From Flabesymbios commensalis (Eukaryota; Annelida; Polychaeta; Terebellida; Flabelligeridae), in contig OZ024912.1 in assembly GCA_964017125.1 (NCBI GenBank), forward strand, positions 78,775,769-78,839,768: a DNA stretch of 64,000 nt, read 5' to 3'. A program made the position numbers and the translations under genes. How positions within the stretch are numbered: position 1 is the stretch's first letter; every line of letters starts with the position of its first letter. Positions 34,499 through 46,800 of the stretch are shown in pieces. The notes under the pieces were generated by a model that saw only the letters and a list, made by a program, of their open reading frames with translations, was not told the origin of the DNA and did no database searches.

Positions 34499-34651
34499 TG
34501 TAACAGTGTTGAAACTGCCCAGCCCGGGGACCGAACCACCAACCCTGACATCGTGATGCCTGAGTGCTACGCATTTAGCCAAAGAGTCATTTAGCCAAAG
34601 AGTGGCCAGAGTAGTAATCACTCCAGTCCACTATACACACACCCGGCTACA
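34499..34651 (-). repeat. LTR copy of the TRIM-like element
   Basis: 153 bp, near-identical partner of 34188-34333; differs mainly by a short internal length change. Adjacent primer-site-like gggcgccaa at 34490-34498. Confidence 0.8.
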
Positions 34652-35406
34652 TATGTATGGGGATACAGGAAGGTATCCTCTCTTTTTAAAACAACAAATT
34701 CTAGCTTTGAAATACTGGATTCGTTTGATCTCCTCGCCTAGAAGTTGTTATTTGAGAATCGTGTACAACTCACTGGCGTCTCTTGACTTTATTGGTGAAA
34801 CAAATTGGTGCTCTCACATCAGGTCATTATTATTCCGAACGAACCATCGCGACGTTTGGGAAAATCGTAGGGTAGAAAATGCCAATCGTCTCATCAAACA
34901 AGTTAAATCATGTTTGATTAATACATATAAAGTTGATTGGTCTATCAAAGCTCGAAACTCCATAAAATTACGAACGTACATAAAATTTGAACACTCGCTA
35001 GAAGAATATCTGTTTTACATCCCCGACACAAGAGGGATGAAGGCACTATCAAGATTAAGAATGAGCTCACATATGCTAGAAATTGAACGAGGAAGGCATG
35101 TCAAGCCGCAAAAACTACCACTAGAACAGTGCTTATGTCAAAGATGTACATCGAACTCTGTTGATGACGAAATTCATTTTTTTATTACTTGCTCTTACTT
35201 CGCTACGCAGCGAACTAGTTTACTGGCCGAAAGCAAACTACTCAATAGTGAATTTGACTCACTCTCAAACGACGACAAATTTATATATATTATGTCATCT
35301 ACACATCGACCATTAGTAAAATGCTTAGCTAAATACACCTATAGCTGTTTTCAAACCTTAAGCGTGTCGCATACCTCCACTTTATAAAACGATTGGGGCG
35401 TAGGGT

Positions 35407-35604
35407 GACTGGTGCGGCGGGTGATTCTTCTAATCATCCACTCATGAAATCATCCATGCTGTCGGGGGATCACCACTGTGGTATCAGCGACTGGTGCGGC
35501 TGGTGATTCCTCTAATCTTCTACTCATGAAATCATCCATGCTGTCAGGGGAACACCACTGTGATATCAGCGACTGGTGCGGCTGGTGATTCCTCTATTGA
35601 TCTT
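35407..35604. repeat. 82-bp tandem repeats in the LINE 3' region
   Basis: Units start at 35407, 35489 and 35571: gactggtgcggcnggtgatt ... actcatgaaatcatccatgc ... caccactgtg. Two full units and one partial. Confidence 0.9.
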
Positions 35605-36777
35605 GGTGTTTCGAGCTGACGTCACTCAATGCATTTTTTAGATTGTTTTTCTAACATGTTCAATGTAACTAATATTATTATTTTCTTCTTTTTACATACT
35701 CTCACTCATTATGTAATTACTCGGTTTCTACGTTTTCCAGAGGGTTTTTTGACTATATGCAGTAGCTATTTTATCTTTGGTGCGGGAAACTTAAAAATAT
35801 CATGCCAATGCTGTTTAACTGTAGGTTAATTTAAATAGTTCTCATGCGTATTTTATCTAGCCTGTGCTTGTTTTAGTATATAATGTCATTTGATCTTAAC
35901 ATGTTTAAGTTAACTCAGCATGCATATTTTACCGAAATAATCCTGTTGTATATAGTCTTGTACATATGTTCATTTTAATGACGCATAAGTCTGCATAGAC
36001 TTACCGTCGTCAATAAATATCTATCTATCTCTAAAACCAAGACTGGGTCAAGAGCTTTTTCCATATCTGTCTCCAGCCTTATGGAAGGCCCTACATGTGC
36101 CATACGTAATGCCCAAACAATTTTAAAGCTGCTACTTGGGATGACATCAATTTTTGTTTTTATTTTTTTCAGAGTTTTTAGATTTAAAAAATTATTTTTT
36201 ATCAACGTTTCTATGAATCCACTGAAAACCAAAACAAACTTTTTGTATGCCTGGACACCTGCTATATAAAGGACGTTTGAATGTTTCTACAGCACTGGGC
36301 CACATGTTGATGCCGTCGGCCCAGCGTTGAGCTGACAATCGGGCAATTAAGGGCGGCGGCTATTGATGTAAGCATGTGGTTACTGTGATCATGCTGTCTG
36401 AGATGGTCAGTATCTGTGGTCTGATGTGCTGCATGATGTAAACAAACTTGTCACATGACGATATATGTCTTGAAAATAGAGCTAGTTTTGGCTTTTTCGG
36501 AGCTTAAACTTTTTAAACGTTTTTTTTATTTTACTTTATTTCATTTAGTGCTTTATATAGATTCATATAAATTATTTTTTTAAATTGAGAAAATCGAAAA
36601 TTCGTATCCCAAGAAGTTTTTTTAACATTCCGGAAATTATTTGATCTGGCTTTCCCACCCTAACTCCGGCTCCTCGTTGACAAACCTTCTTTGGCCTGGA
36701 TTATGATACATGATCATGCTAAGGATTTGTGCACCTTTGAGCTCAATTCGCTGAGGATATAGGCGATATAGAAGTTG

Positions 36778-37014
<237 letters not shown>

Positions 37015-39643
37015 ACCCTTGTGGAAACTGATAGTGGCGTTCATTGTAGGACCAACATTTTGCCCAGTTCATATTTATAAGATTAATTGCAGGCTGTATC
37101 AGCTTGCTTAAAAATGCTTTGCTTTGCAAAACCTCACACTTGATCGGTTTACATTTCATTATTCATAAATCTTTCCATGACGTTTAGTTCAGCTAGGTCA
37201 TTCTGGAGTATATGATTTCTTTATACACAATTGCATCTTCAATAAGAATAAGGCCTACTACATTTGTTTCATGACAGTTTTTTTTAAACGAGATTAAACA
37301 ATTATTCATTATAAAGTTCAATAACGCTTAGTTATTGTAACGCTTGCATTGTTTAATACGACCTTACATCTCTCGCCCATCTCTCAGCTAAAGGAAGTGA
37401 AAACTAAAAGTACAGCTATGACGAGAATATACTTTAATATAAATTATTTTAAGAACAATACAGTGTATAACACAAATGGTAATGGATTTTATCTAATTGG
37501 GCTTTCAAAGTTGTGTCTGTCGGCTCCTTGCTAGTGGATCATATGTAGGGCACCATCTTAGATGGTTACTCGTTAGGGTAGATACAGGGATATATATGCT
37601 AATGAGGTATCTGGATTATGACGTAGATTGTGTTCCACTCATGCGCATGTTGCTGACAGACATTCAACTATACAGATCTCAGCAAAACATGTATTTCTTG
37701 TTCAATGTACCGTGTGTTACAGGGTGTGTGTGGTGGAATTACAATAGGGGGGGGGGGAATAAATTACCAAAGTGCATAGATCAAAATATGGGGAGTAACA
37801 TACCGATTTGAAAGACTAATAATGATAGAGACGAGGTTGAACTGACGTGAATGACAAGAACAAAACAATTCACTCTCATTGATATTTAATCCCATGAATC
37901 ATACAAACATTACAATGTAGTATATATTTATCGTGCTTTTTTACATCTTCGGTTTTACTAGTCAGGAATATGAAAAGAGAAACAAACTTTAATACATAGA
38001 AAATAAGTGTCAAATATTTATAAACGTTTGAGTTTGACAATCACTCAAAATACCTGGTTAACGCTGATATTATTATTTTAAGATATTATCTGTGCTATTT
38101 CAAACCATTCCAAAAGATAAATTTAAATAGTAATACGCTCAATAATATGAAATAGAATTAGTTAACTATCTCTCAAAGATATACCAATATTTTTAAACTA
38201 TATGAAATATTATTCTCAATGGTAACAATATCACACTCTCGCTAACAAAAATATACCTATGTCAATCATACATCAGTCATTAATCAGCACACACTACAAA
38301 AGCATAAAAACAATAATACCCAACCCCTAGCGACCTGAAAAATAGACAGCAGAATAGTGATCATCGCGGTGAGGTTACATGCACAGTATACAATCTATAA
38401 TACCACTCATCTCGATTTATCAGTCTTCTTTGTTCATTCTCCAGGTCGCAGAACGCAATGATCAATAGACTAACAATGCGAGTGCCCCAGTAGATTACCC
38501 CAGGAGTTATCACACTCGTGCCGGAACACGCTATAGGCTCCTAAATTTCGAAAGATGTTATTCGCGAGAGCCAAAACAGAAAAGTGTTAACTGTCAATGC
38601 CGACACGTATCTATTAAAACAAAAATATCAGTTGTATAATTCGTACTCACTCATGGGATTCACAAACAGTGAAATAAACATAATGCCTCAATGCATCTGC
38701 TAGATTTGACACGTATGTGAATCATTATATGCTAGCATTGTTTGTGGCGTTGTGACAACATTGGCCCGGCACATATCTACACCTCATACAGTAAACCAAT
38801 ATAAAATATAGTAAACTCATACCGTAAGCTTAGCAAAAGTACAGTAAATGCATTATATTAATCCCTTGGGAACAAAATCCCGCAACAAGTGTGATTCGTT
38901 TATTACTGTTGTATTAACACACCAATTGATTGTATACATGTTTCAGTGCTCTCTAATGTGTTTTGATTTAATTTATAATGCCGTATCGCACAGCTTTCGT
39001 TCTGTTCCTAATGAATAGCAATATATATATAGCGGCACACTGCCAGATGCGAGGCAACATACATATAGGCCTATACAATAAACAAACTAAAACATGAACA
39101 CAAGCAGGTAAGTTCATAACTAGATTCAGTATGTCTGATTATTTGTTGTTAATTCCTATTAAATGATTAATGTTACCTGACAATGACTAAAAGTGATAAA
39201 ACATTACAGCAATCTTGACATAAATGTAGGCTATATTTAAAACACAAGATGGTTTGACAGGGTATTACCAGATTACAGCAAGAGTGGCGAGCACATCTGC
39301 GCCTATAATCACATGTTACAATACACATGTATATTCTGACCCCTGGCGGCCTATAGGCCTACACATTGTGCGTCGCTGGGTTCTTCCGCTCAACAGCGGA
39401 GCCAATGCAGCACCCGCATCAGTGCTGGCGCTGATGCAGGCCGTGGTAGCCCTAAATAACCGGCAATAGCGTGTTTGACATTAGGTCTCTCACGTGGGAT
39501 GAATGGAGTTACCCAGAGGGAGTAATCCTTCCTATTGTTACTCTGGGGACTATCCGACCCGAGGATAGCGGAGCTGCGCAAAATGCCACAAAATGAGTTT
39601 CAGCATTAAATTGCACAGGGAAAACTCAAGTCTCCGGCCGTCT

Positions 39644-39682
39644 GGGCATGTCTGGGGGTATATCCCCTAGACATGCCCAGAA
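39644..39682. repeat. Hairpin, ctgggcatgtctgggggt type
   Basis: ctgggcatgtctgggggt, tat, then atcccctagacatgcccag: arms of about 17-18 bp with one mismatch. Confidence 0.75.
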
Positions 39683-39876
39683 CCCCTTATCGGGCGAGCG
39701 AAAAAAAACACTCTCAATAACCCACCATGCCCTATCACCCCCACCCTCACATCATCATCTGTACATCATTCATCTCATCAATTGACTACAAGGTTTTTAT
39801 CGTATTACAATGTCACTTAAAAGACCTTTTGCGCCGAAAAGTGACGTAAAGCAAAGATTTACTACTACTGGGGATT

Positions 39877-40024
39877 GCAGGGTCGTAGCCATGAGATACT
39901 GATTACTCCAGTGTGTGGGGTGGGGTTGTCTAGGGCGTGCGGAGGCATATGCCCCCCCCCCCCCACGAAAATTTCGAAATTTGACATTTGGTGCATTCTG
40001 GCAATATTGGTGGCTACGGCCCTG
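39877..40024. mobile_element. hAT-like MITE, cagggtcgtagccat ends
   Basis: Left cagggtcgtagccatg and right ggtggctacggccctg are inverted repeats. The interior has a C-run and gaaatttcgaaattt. About 148 bp, noncoding. Confidence 0.75.
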
Positions 40025-40279
40025 ATGGTGGACCTTTTATTTTCAGCAGCTACATGGGCATATCTGATGTCACAGAGATAAGCCCACAGCAAGCGAAATA
40101 GTTCCCTAAATTAAACTTTTTGTCGTGCTATTGCGACTTTGACTTTGTGTGAGTACTCCAGCAGCTCTCCATTATGGAGTATCAGGCTGGAGGGGGTAAA
40201 GAGGCTATCAGATTTAGTCCAGGGGTGGGCAGGCGAAATGAGTCCTTTCGCCACAAATGGCTACTTTTGGGTGCTCTGA

Positions 40280-41140
40280 ATGGTCATTTTGTAATATTTA
40301 CATTACAGATATTTTGCTTCTGTCGCCACATGTGGCAATGTGGCGACAACTTGCCCACCTTTGTAGTCGACCAGCTGACTCTTGAATGCTGCCACAGTTC
40401 TCGATTCTATGGCAGCTTCCGGAAGGGAATTCCAATCAGGGATAGTTCGATGCCAAAAATAATTTTGTCCCAGTGTGGTGTGTTTATAGGCCTGGTTGTG
40501 CCCACCACGTGTTCTTCTATCTGCTGGGATTATATAAACGGTCATTAATAGGAATTTCGACTAACTCATTTGAAATTTTGAACATAAATAAAAGTCTAGA
40601 ATTTTTTCGTCCTGTTTTCAAGTCAGTCCAGCCCAGGTTGTGAATGAGAGATGTCACACTGGCTGTTTGTCTATAATTTTGGGTGACAAATCTTGCTGCT
40701 GCTCTTTGAATTTTTCCTAATTTATCAATGTCTTTTTGTCTAAAGGGGTTCCAAACTGCTGAAGAATATTCTAAGGATGATCTGACCAGGCAGAAATAGG
40801 CAGTCTCCCTTAGTTTAGGGGGACATGCCTTCAGGTTCCCCCGAAGGAAGCCCAGGATGGAATTCTCTTTATCTAGTAATTTTGTTAATGTGGGCCTCCC
40901 ATTCCAGAGTCTCGCTAAGGCAAACACCAAGATATGGTGTTGATGAAACGTTTCCTAATGTTTTACCTTTCAGGGTGTACTGAAATTCTAGTTTTTTTTT
41001 AAATTTTGGCCTGGACACCCTCAGGACAGAGCATTTCGAGGGGTTGAAGCACATCCCCCATCGATCTACCCAGTCCTGTAACGCAGATAGGTCTCTCTGC
41101 AGTTTGTCCCCCACCAACGCCAACATCGACATATTTGACG
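40280..41140 (-). mobile_element. 5'-truncated CR1-like LINE (RT C-terminal part)
   Basis: Minus strand, three overlapping frames: KLQRDLSALQDWVDRWGM, CFNPSKCSVLRV, YLGVCLSETLEWEAHI; then ENSILGFLRGNLKACPP, SLEYSSAVWNPF, IQRAAARFV, LGWTDLKTGRK; then PADRRTRGGHNQAYKH and FWHRTIPDWNSLP. These are the post-catalytic palm/thumb and C-terminal blocks of CR1/L2-group reverse transcriptases. The YADD part is lost by 5' truncation, typical of LINEs. At least two frameshifts (near 40900 and 40540). Confidence 0.9.
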
Positions 41141-41833
41141 CCTCATATTATTAAAAAATAATTAGAGGATGGTGATTATAACCAGTTCATTACAGCTGTA
41201 TCTCTTAGTTTACACTTCCTTTAACCAACTCCAACCAGACGTTGGACTATGCTCCCAACCAACTCTGATGAGAAGAGGAACAAGAAAGTACCGAGTGCAG
41301 TCTGCAAGATGGCTGCATTTGCCGATTTGAACATTCCTTGGTCTGATAATAAAAAAGACCTGAGAAAACAGATCGAAACTGCAATTAGATGTGATCTTTG
41401 ACTTTTAAATATGGGCCTATACTTGATAATTTGTTATCTTTGTTTTTTCAATGTATTTAATGCTTATTTAAGTGAAATATCAATCAATTCCACTAATTAT
41501 CGCTCACTGTCATGCTGCACTATACTGTATAGTATACTCATAGTCATAGTCATACTGTCTATAGTATAGTCTAGTCTGTCCGACGGTGGAGGTTGGTCCA
41601 AAATAAAAGTTAGCTTTTTGGTATCCAGTCAGTCAATTCAGGCTATACCGTATCATATGATTTGCCCAGTTGCCGTCAAATTAAAAATGATTAACCAGGA
41701 TCGCATGATTTTCGCTGATTTCTCCGTCTTTTCTGAACCGATTTCCTTCAAATTTTGCAAATGCTATTTTCTATTCAAATCCTAACAGCCCTGAAAATTT
41801 GATAAAATTAGGAAAGGAAGCCGGTCTATTACC

Positions 41834-43335
41834 GTATATCGCCGTGTATAATGCGATGTTTTTTCTTAGCTATTCATGTCACAAAAAGGCACCTCGTATT
41901 ATACATAGATGTAGAATTTATTACAATTGTTTAGCTCTCTAGCGGTAAAACGAATCTGTAAACATAGGCCAGTCAGCGTGTTTGATAAGCAGGCCTATAC
42001 AACAAGAACAACAGTTAGACTGTGACTTTCCAACTAGTAGAATGGCATTCACTGTAGTGTATTTCATGGACGACGTATATTAGCGGCCTAGCGACGATTG
42101 TGATAATGCACCCAGTGAGCACAATACACTATACGCAATGCTGTGTCAAAGTTAGGACAGTGTCGTCGACGCTGGACCAACAATTATAAAGCAGCATTGG
42201 ACATTGAGTGTGTTTGTTGCGAGTGCAAACAAGAGACGTTCACCCAATGCTGGTACATTGTTGAGCCACCGTCTGCGACCCTAACACAACATTATTCTAG
42301 CTTTGGGTGAATGTGTCGTGTTTGCTAGGAGCCCCCGTCTCACATTCCCGCCAAAAGACAAAGACGCGCGTGGCACCTTTGACAACCTCGGGCAGATAAA
42401 TGACGCCGTTAGTCTGCAACCAATTCACACTCCTGATCTGTTCATTTATATTATTAATGATTTAATCTAAGATCGACTTTCATATATATGGGAGTGTTCT
42501 AATGTGTACGACGGTAGGCCTATCTGAATATGATATTTTATTAAGATGTATCGGAATGAGAGAATGCGTTGACAAAATATAACAAGATATCACTGATTAT
42601 ATTTCCTATGGCAAATTCTATACGTGTAGGCCTTAGAATGTCCATGTTGCTGGGATAACATTAACGCGTACTGCCGTTGCCGCTGCTGATACGGTATTGA
42701 GCAAATGGTGGTATCTGTTAGCTGAAGTTCACTGAGCGCAGCTGTGTTATTACACCCTGACACCCTGACACCTTATACAGCCAAACACCTTTTGTGTCTA
42801 GACAATGCGGCTAGTCTGCAAATGTTTTACAATCGCATAATTCATCTTGTTCTTATTTGAGCACGATGATATTAAAATATGGTCTTTGTAATAGATAAAT
42901 TAAAATAATATAAATTTGTCGGCGAAATATAAATATTTTAAAATCTGTGTGTATATGTAGCTTATGCAGGCCTCAGAATGTCTGCCCAAAACCAGACAGT
43001 CCCGATGATATCCACTTTGCCGTGGAAAATGAAAATACACATCTGCTTACTCTACAAGTGAGCAGATACTGCCCTTTGGTTTTGCAGAGCTGTAATGTTG
43101 CCGCTGTTCCCATCATGGAGCATCGTGTATGAAGGTATCTGTCCTGTGTCACGGCGTCATTTAGTTGAATACGATAATATCCACGCCTCACATTTAGATG
43201 GCCCGGGACGCTGCCGACATCCAAAATTTGAGGTCGTATTATACAGAGGGGTAGACTTTTTTCCCGTCATCAGAGGTCTCAAATCTTAACTCGTATTGTA
43301 CATGGCGTCACACTATACGCGGGGATATACGGTAT
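41834..43335 (-). mobile_element. Nonautonomous TIR DNA transposon, TA-flanked, 1.5 kb
   Basis: Left TA|CCGTATATCGCCGTGTATAA and, reversed at the right, TA|CCGTATATCCCCGCGTATAG. Homologous in inverted orientation to 11344-12150, which lacks one end. Inside are gttggaccaac-type dyads (42150-42260). No transposase recognised. It entered sequence of the gagaaatcgNcgaaaat family, seen on both sides (41690-41830, 43339-43450) and at 48262. Confidence 0.8.
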
Positions 43336-43429
43336 TGACGGAGAAATCGCCGAAAATCAGAGATTCTCCATCAATTTTGAACTGATTTCCTGGAAATTTT
43401 GCAAAGGTCATTTGCCAATAAAATCCTGA

Positions 43430-43870
43430 CAGCGGTAAAAAAAACCGCACACTTATATTCAATTTGTCAAAAGTTAGACCATTTGCCATGTAATAAAAAT
43501 CTAGAAATAGTTTAATGGGGTTATAGAGGGACGTAGTAATTCTAATTTACTACATGTCAAACGGTAAGTCAAAGCCCCATAATAACCCGAAATAACCCAT
43601 AATAACCCGGAATAACCTATAATAACCCCCATAATAACCTATAATAACCTATAATAGCCTTAAAATAACATCGTAGTTAGCATGAAATGGCTCTAAACAA
43701 CCCAAATAATAGAACAAATCGATGTTTTATGAACAAATTCTCACTGCCATTAAATGGCAGATAATTAGTGTGCTGGCTATCACAAGGTGGCGCATAATGT
43801 TGTCTAAAAGCTCAAATCAAAGTATCACCCAAAATAACCTATAAAATACAATAATAACCTATATAAACCT
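43430..43870 (+). repeat. AATAACC-rich element, left member of an inverted pair
   Basis: Contains ataacccgaaataaccca, ataacccggaataacctat and repeats of ataatnacc, preceded by gttagaccatttg and followed by gctatcacaaggtggcgca. The same order is found on the opposite strand at 45935-46235. Single aataacc pieces continue to 43905. Confidence 0.75.
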
Positions 43871-43964
43871 GATAACAGTTTTTTATAATCATGTAGTCGT
43901 TAGAAAATAGCTATAAATAAAACAAATAACCCAATAAGCCAGCTGCCGAGGTGTGACTTCCTTC

Positions 43965-44150
43965 ACAACTCAACTTGTGTCATCGCTGATCGTGAACAGC
44001 AATTGATGGTCAAAACTGAGCGTGAGAGTTTACGAGTGTCATTGTCGACCATGAACAGCAATTGAAGAAAACAACTCAACGTGACACCGGGTGTCATTCT
44101 CGATCATGAACATCAATTGAAGATCACAACTCATTGTCGCACCTGATGTC
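43965..44150. repeat. Imperfect 58-62-bp tandem repeat, three copies
   Basis: gtcatcgctgatcgtgaaca, gtcattgtcgaccatgaaca and gtcattctcgatcatgaaca each precede gcaattgaag-like and acaactca words. Two gttggaccaac dyads follow (44175-44225). Confidence 0.75.
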
Positions 44151-44484
44151 CCAACAAACATGAGACATCCACCCAATGTTTGACCAATGCTGGGCCAGCT
44201 ATGTAGACGTTGGACCAACATTGGACCAATATTATCTTGCAGCTTTCAATTGTCACTCTCCAAATAGTAGCCATATCATCCGGATTATATTATTTTCCCG
44301 TACTTCTCAAGAAATACAACTAGTAGAATATTAGATTAAGATATCATTAGTGGGAATTTATATATAATGTATATAATATTTACATGTATATTTCTTTTAA
44401 TTATTATAAGTCCTTTAATGCTTGTACATATTTTTACACCCCTTCCTATTTTATCATAGTATGCACTAAATCCTATAATGTACT

Positions 44485-44560
44485 CTTGATTTTAATGACG
44501 CATAAGTCTACACAGAGTTCCCGTCGTCAATAAATATATATCTATCTATCTATTATAATT
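44485..44560 (+). mobile_element. LINE 3'-end remnant
   Basis: ttttaatgacgcataagtct, cccgtcgtcaataaata and (tatc)n match the final 60 bases of the LINE ending at 36031, so this is a strongly 5'-truncated relative. Confidence 0.75.
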
Positions 44561-45467
44561 TTTAATTATATTCGTGTAAAAATATTATTGCCACTCTCCA
44601 AAAAGTAGCCTTATCATCATGATCATATTATTTTCCCGTACTTCCCTTTTCTATTATTTTCATTGTGTGACTTGTAATTACCATGACGTAACATAATCAG
44701 TCCATCCAAGCTAATCCCCTCAATATGCCTAAGTGGGTCGTTAACCCTATCAGCCCAATAGCCTATAATTAAAATAATTGTCTACTTTAGTTAGTGTTGG
44801 TATTTCACAAAGTTTCAAGAGCGCTTTTGAACTGAAAAAACCCAGAATAACCTTAATAAACATTATTGTTTGTGGTAATTACCACCGCCTTCAAAATAGA
44901 ATAGAAAGTAGTATTATGTGCTGAACAGAACAAAATATTCCTAAAAGTCCTATTCTCGACCTGTTCCCGTCAAACAAAATTGACAATAAACACCACTGAC
45001 CTAGGCGATAACACCTAAGCTAACAAGAACAAAACAAAACAGTGTCAAGGTAATTCACACCTTACGTCTGGCGTGACTGGCTAAAAATGTTCAAATAAAA
45101 CAATAGAATAGTATCGCGCGCATCCTGCTAATGTCAACACCGTTACTGCGTTGTGATATCAAGCTTGCAATGATTCTCCCCGTCTTAATATTCTTCTAAG
45201 TATAAATATGTCAATGGCCATAGTCCTAGTCCTCAGATGTATGAAACATACACTCTGTTCAGTTACTCTCAGCTATATCACTTGACCTTATGCAATGGCA
45301 CCTAGACATCCATGCGGTGTTTGCCGGTTGAGCGTTAAAGCTTGTGAATTTGTTTTTAAAACATTGTTTGGTTCAAATATTTTTGTTGTTTTGGAAACTT
45401 GTTACCAATTAAAGGGTTATCATAGGTTATTAGAGATTATTATATATTATTATTTATATACGGGATA

Positions 45468-45922
45468 CGGCGTTTGCTCATCGTGATTGGCTCCATCACT
45501 GAAGTTAAGCAACGTCGCGCCCGGTTCATAATTGGATGGGTGACCGCCTGGTGACTGCCAGGTGCTGTATACACTCGTGGGGCTCAGAGAACCACGTAAA
45601 TCAGATGGCTCGTCTGACTGACCTAGAGTTGGACGTAAAAGAACCTCAATGGACGTAGGCGCAGTTTCCATCCAGCGAGACCCCAGAAAATCCACACTGT
45701 GTCAGTACTTGGCACATAAGGCGAATTTGCTTGGAATGAAAATAGCTTGATGCGCCTCAATGACAGCTCAGCTGTATATCTCCCAGGAGACTGAGTTGGA
45801 ATTTGAATGATAACAGGCCTTGCTAAGCTACTCTCGATGTTCAGCGCTCTGAACAGCCGCCGGCTGGATACATGCGCTATATAAGATTTCATTCATTCAT
45901 TCATTCATTCATTCATTCATTA
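45468..45922 (+). mobile_element. 5S rRNA-derived SINE (SINE3 class)
   Basis: 45490-45575 follows the 3' two thirds of 5S rRNA: ccatcactgaagttaagcaa, cgtcgcgcccggtt, ttggatgggtgaccgcctgg and ccaggtgctgta, which includes the internal pol III promoter (box A, intermediate element, box C). A body of about 310 bp without coding sense follows, ending tgcgctatataagatttc and an (attc)n tail (45889-45920). This is the layout of SINE3 elements; the LINE-like 3' end gcgctatataa is common in L2/CR1-mobilised SINEs. The 5' part of 5S is missing or diverged. Confidence 0.88.
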
Positions 45923-45934
45923 TTATTTTTTTTA

Positions 45935-46235
45935 AAAGGTTATTCTGGGTTTTTTCAGTTCCAGAAGACATGTGCGCCATCTTGTGATTGCCTGCTGAGA
46001 GACCTAGCATCAGCTCGAATGTGTTCTTAAACATGGATCTATGCTATTTTCGGGCTTGCCAGGGCCATTTCTTAATGATTACAGGGTTATTTTAAGGTAT
46101 TATGAGGTTATTATAGGTTATTATGGGGTTATTATAGGTTATTCCAGGTTATCATGGGTTATTCCGGGTTATTATGGGGTTTTGTCGCACCCCATGTCAA
46201 ATGGTCTAACTTTAGAAATACGCTATATAATTTCA
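45935..46235 (-). repeat. AATAACC-rich element, right member of the inverted pair
   Basis: Reverse strand reads gttagaccatttgacatgg, ccccataataacccggaata, repeats of ataacc, then gcaatcacaagatggcgca and aactgaaaaaacccagaata, parallel to 43430-43870. The last words also occur at 44828-44855. Confidence 0.75.
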
Positions 46236-46274
46236 CGAAATTTTCAGGGCTGTAATGCTGCTCTCATACATAGG

Positions 46275-46800
46275 CGAATATGCTTGTGAATGTGCTTACG
46301 AATGAAAATAATTGACATTCTCTACACTCGCCGAGTATTTGCAAGCGTTTGTAACAAATTCGGAACGATCGCAAGTCATTCTCCACCTGCTTACGAATAT
46401 CGACCAATTTAGGAAGCGTCTCCTAAATTTTAGCGAATGTTGCGAATGCAGTCAATCGACGTCAATTTTCGTAAGCATTCGCAAGCCATTGGTAACTTCG
46501 GTAAGGCATTCGGAAGCATTTGCAACGTTCGTAAGGCATTTGCAAGGCGTTTGTAATATTTGCCGTTTCCCATTCCTTGCGAATATCTTACCACTGTTGC
46601 CAATAATACGAATGCCTTGCCAATGACTTGCCAACGTTGCGAAGGTCTTATCAATATTTTAAATAATTTGTTGCGAACACTTGCCAATGATGATGAACGC
46701 TTTCCTATAGCTTGCCAATGCTTACGAATGCTTGCAAATGCATGTTTTTTCAAAGTGCCAATAAGAATGTCTTGCAAATATATTGCCAATATTTGGCCAA
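46275..46800. repeat. Degenerate array of gcattcgcaa-type words, block 1
   Basis: Dense irregular repeats of tgcttacgaatg, ttgccaatg and on the other orientation gcaagcattcgcaac. Changes orientation near 46560: upstream the words read gcaagc/ttcgtaa, downstream cttgc/gaatg, so the block is a rough inverted repeat. The unit is about 12 bp. Confidence 0.7.

Larger units (their letters stand above)
34188..34651 (-). mobile_element. Small noncoding LTR element (TRIM-like) inserted in the LINE
   Basis: Two direct repeats, 34188-34333 (146 bp) and 34499-34651 (153 bp), both TGTAACAG...GGCTACA on the plus strand, enclose 165 bp with no coding capacity. On the minus strand the right repeat is followed at once by ttggcgccc (34498-34490), a tRNA-Lys-type primer site, and the left repeat is preceded by gagaggggag (34345-34336), a polypurine tract. 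tatg flanks both ends. The repeats differ by few changes, so the insertion looks recent, and younger than the LINE. It looks whole for its class, which depends on enzymes from other elements. Confidence 0.85.
31432..36031 (+). mobile_element. Decayed LINE (APE-type non-LTR retrotransposon)
   Basis: Copies itself by target-primed reverse transcription. Order seen: apurinic endonuclease (31570-32421; GVVYVPP, LCGDFNAR, ESDHCPIEFG), a linker, reverse transcriptase (32966-33800; GIDGIPIELY, LIYPVHKKGDKS, PQNYRKVSLIPSLAKVFE, then FADDIVLFS at 33700-33726), thumb and C-terminal region (33820-34190, 34650-35387; GDTGRYPLF, a C-rich CQRCTS...HFFITCSYF knuckle-like motif), a 3' region with 82-bp repeats, and the end gacgcataagtctgcatag, cgtcaataaatatctatct. 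Several frameshifts and stops (frame changes near 31740, 32440, 33530, 33600) make it inactive. An LTR element interrupts it at 34188. 5' end uncertain. The clade is not settled by eye; an I/Nimb- or L2-like group is plausible. Confidence 0.85.

Noticed and set aside
34185-34551. Short protein-coding frames on both strands
   Set aside because: They fall in the LTR element and are shadows of its repeats.
45490-45575. Functional 5S rRNA gene
   Set aside because: The 5' third is missing, there are several changes, and a SINE body and tail follow directly.
46041-46289. Frame of repeated VIIGYYGVI residues
   Set aside because: Translation of the AATAACC/GGTTATT tandem array.
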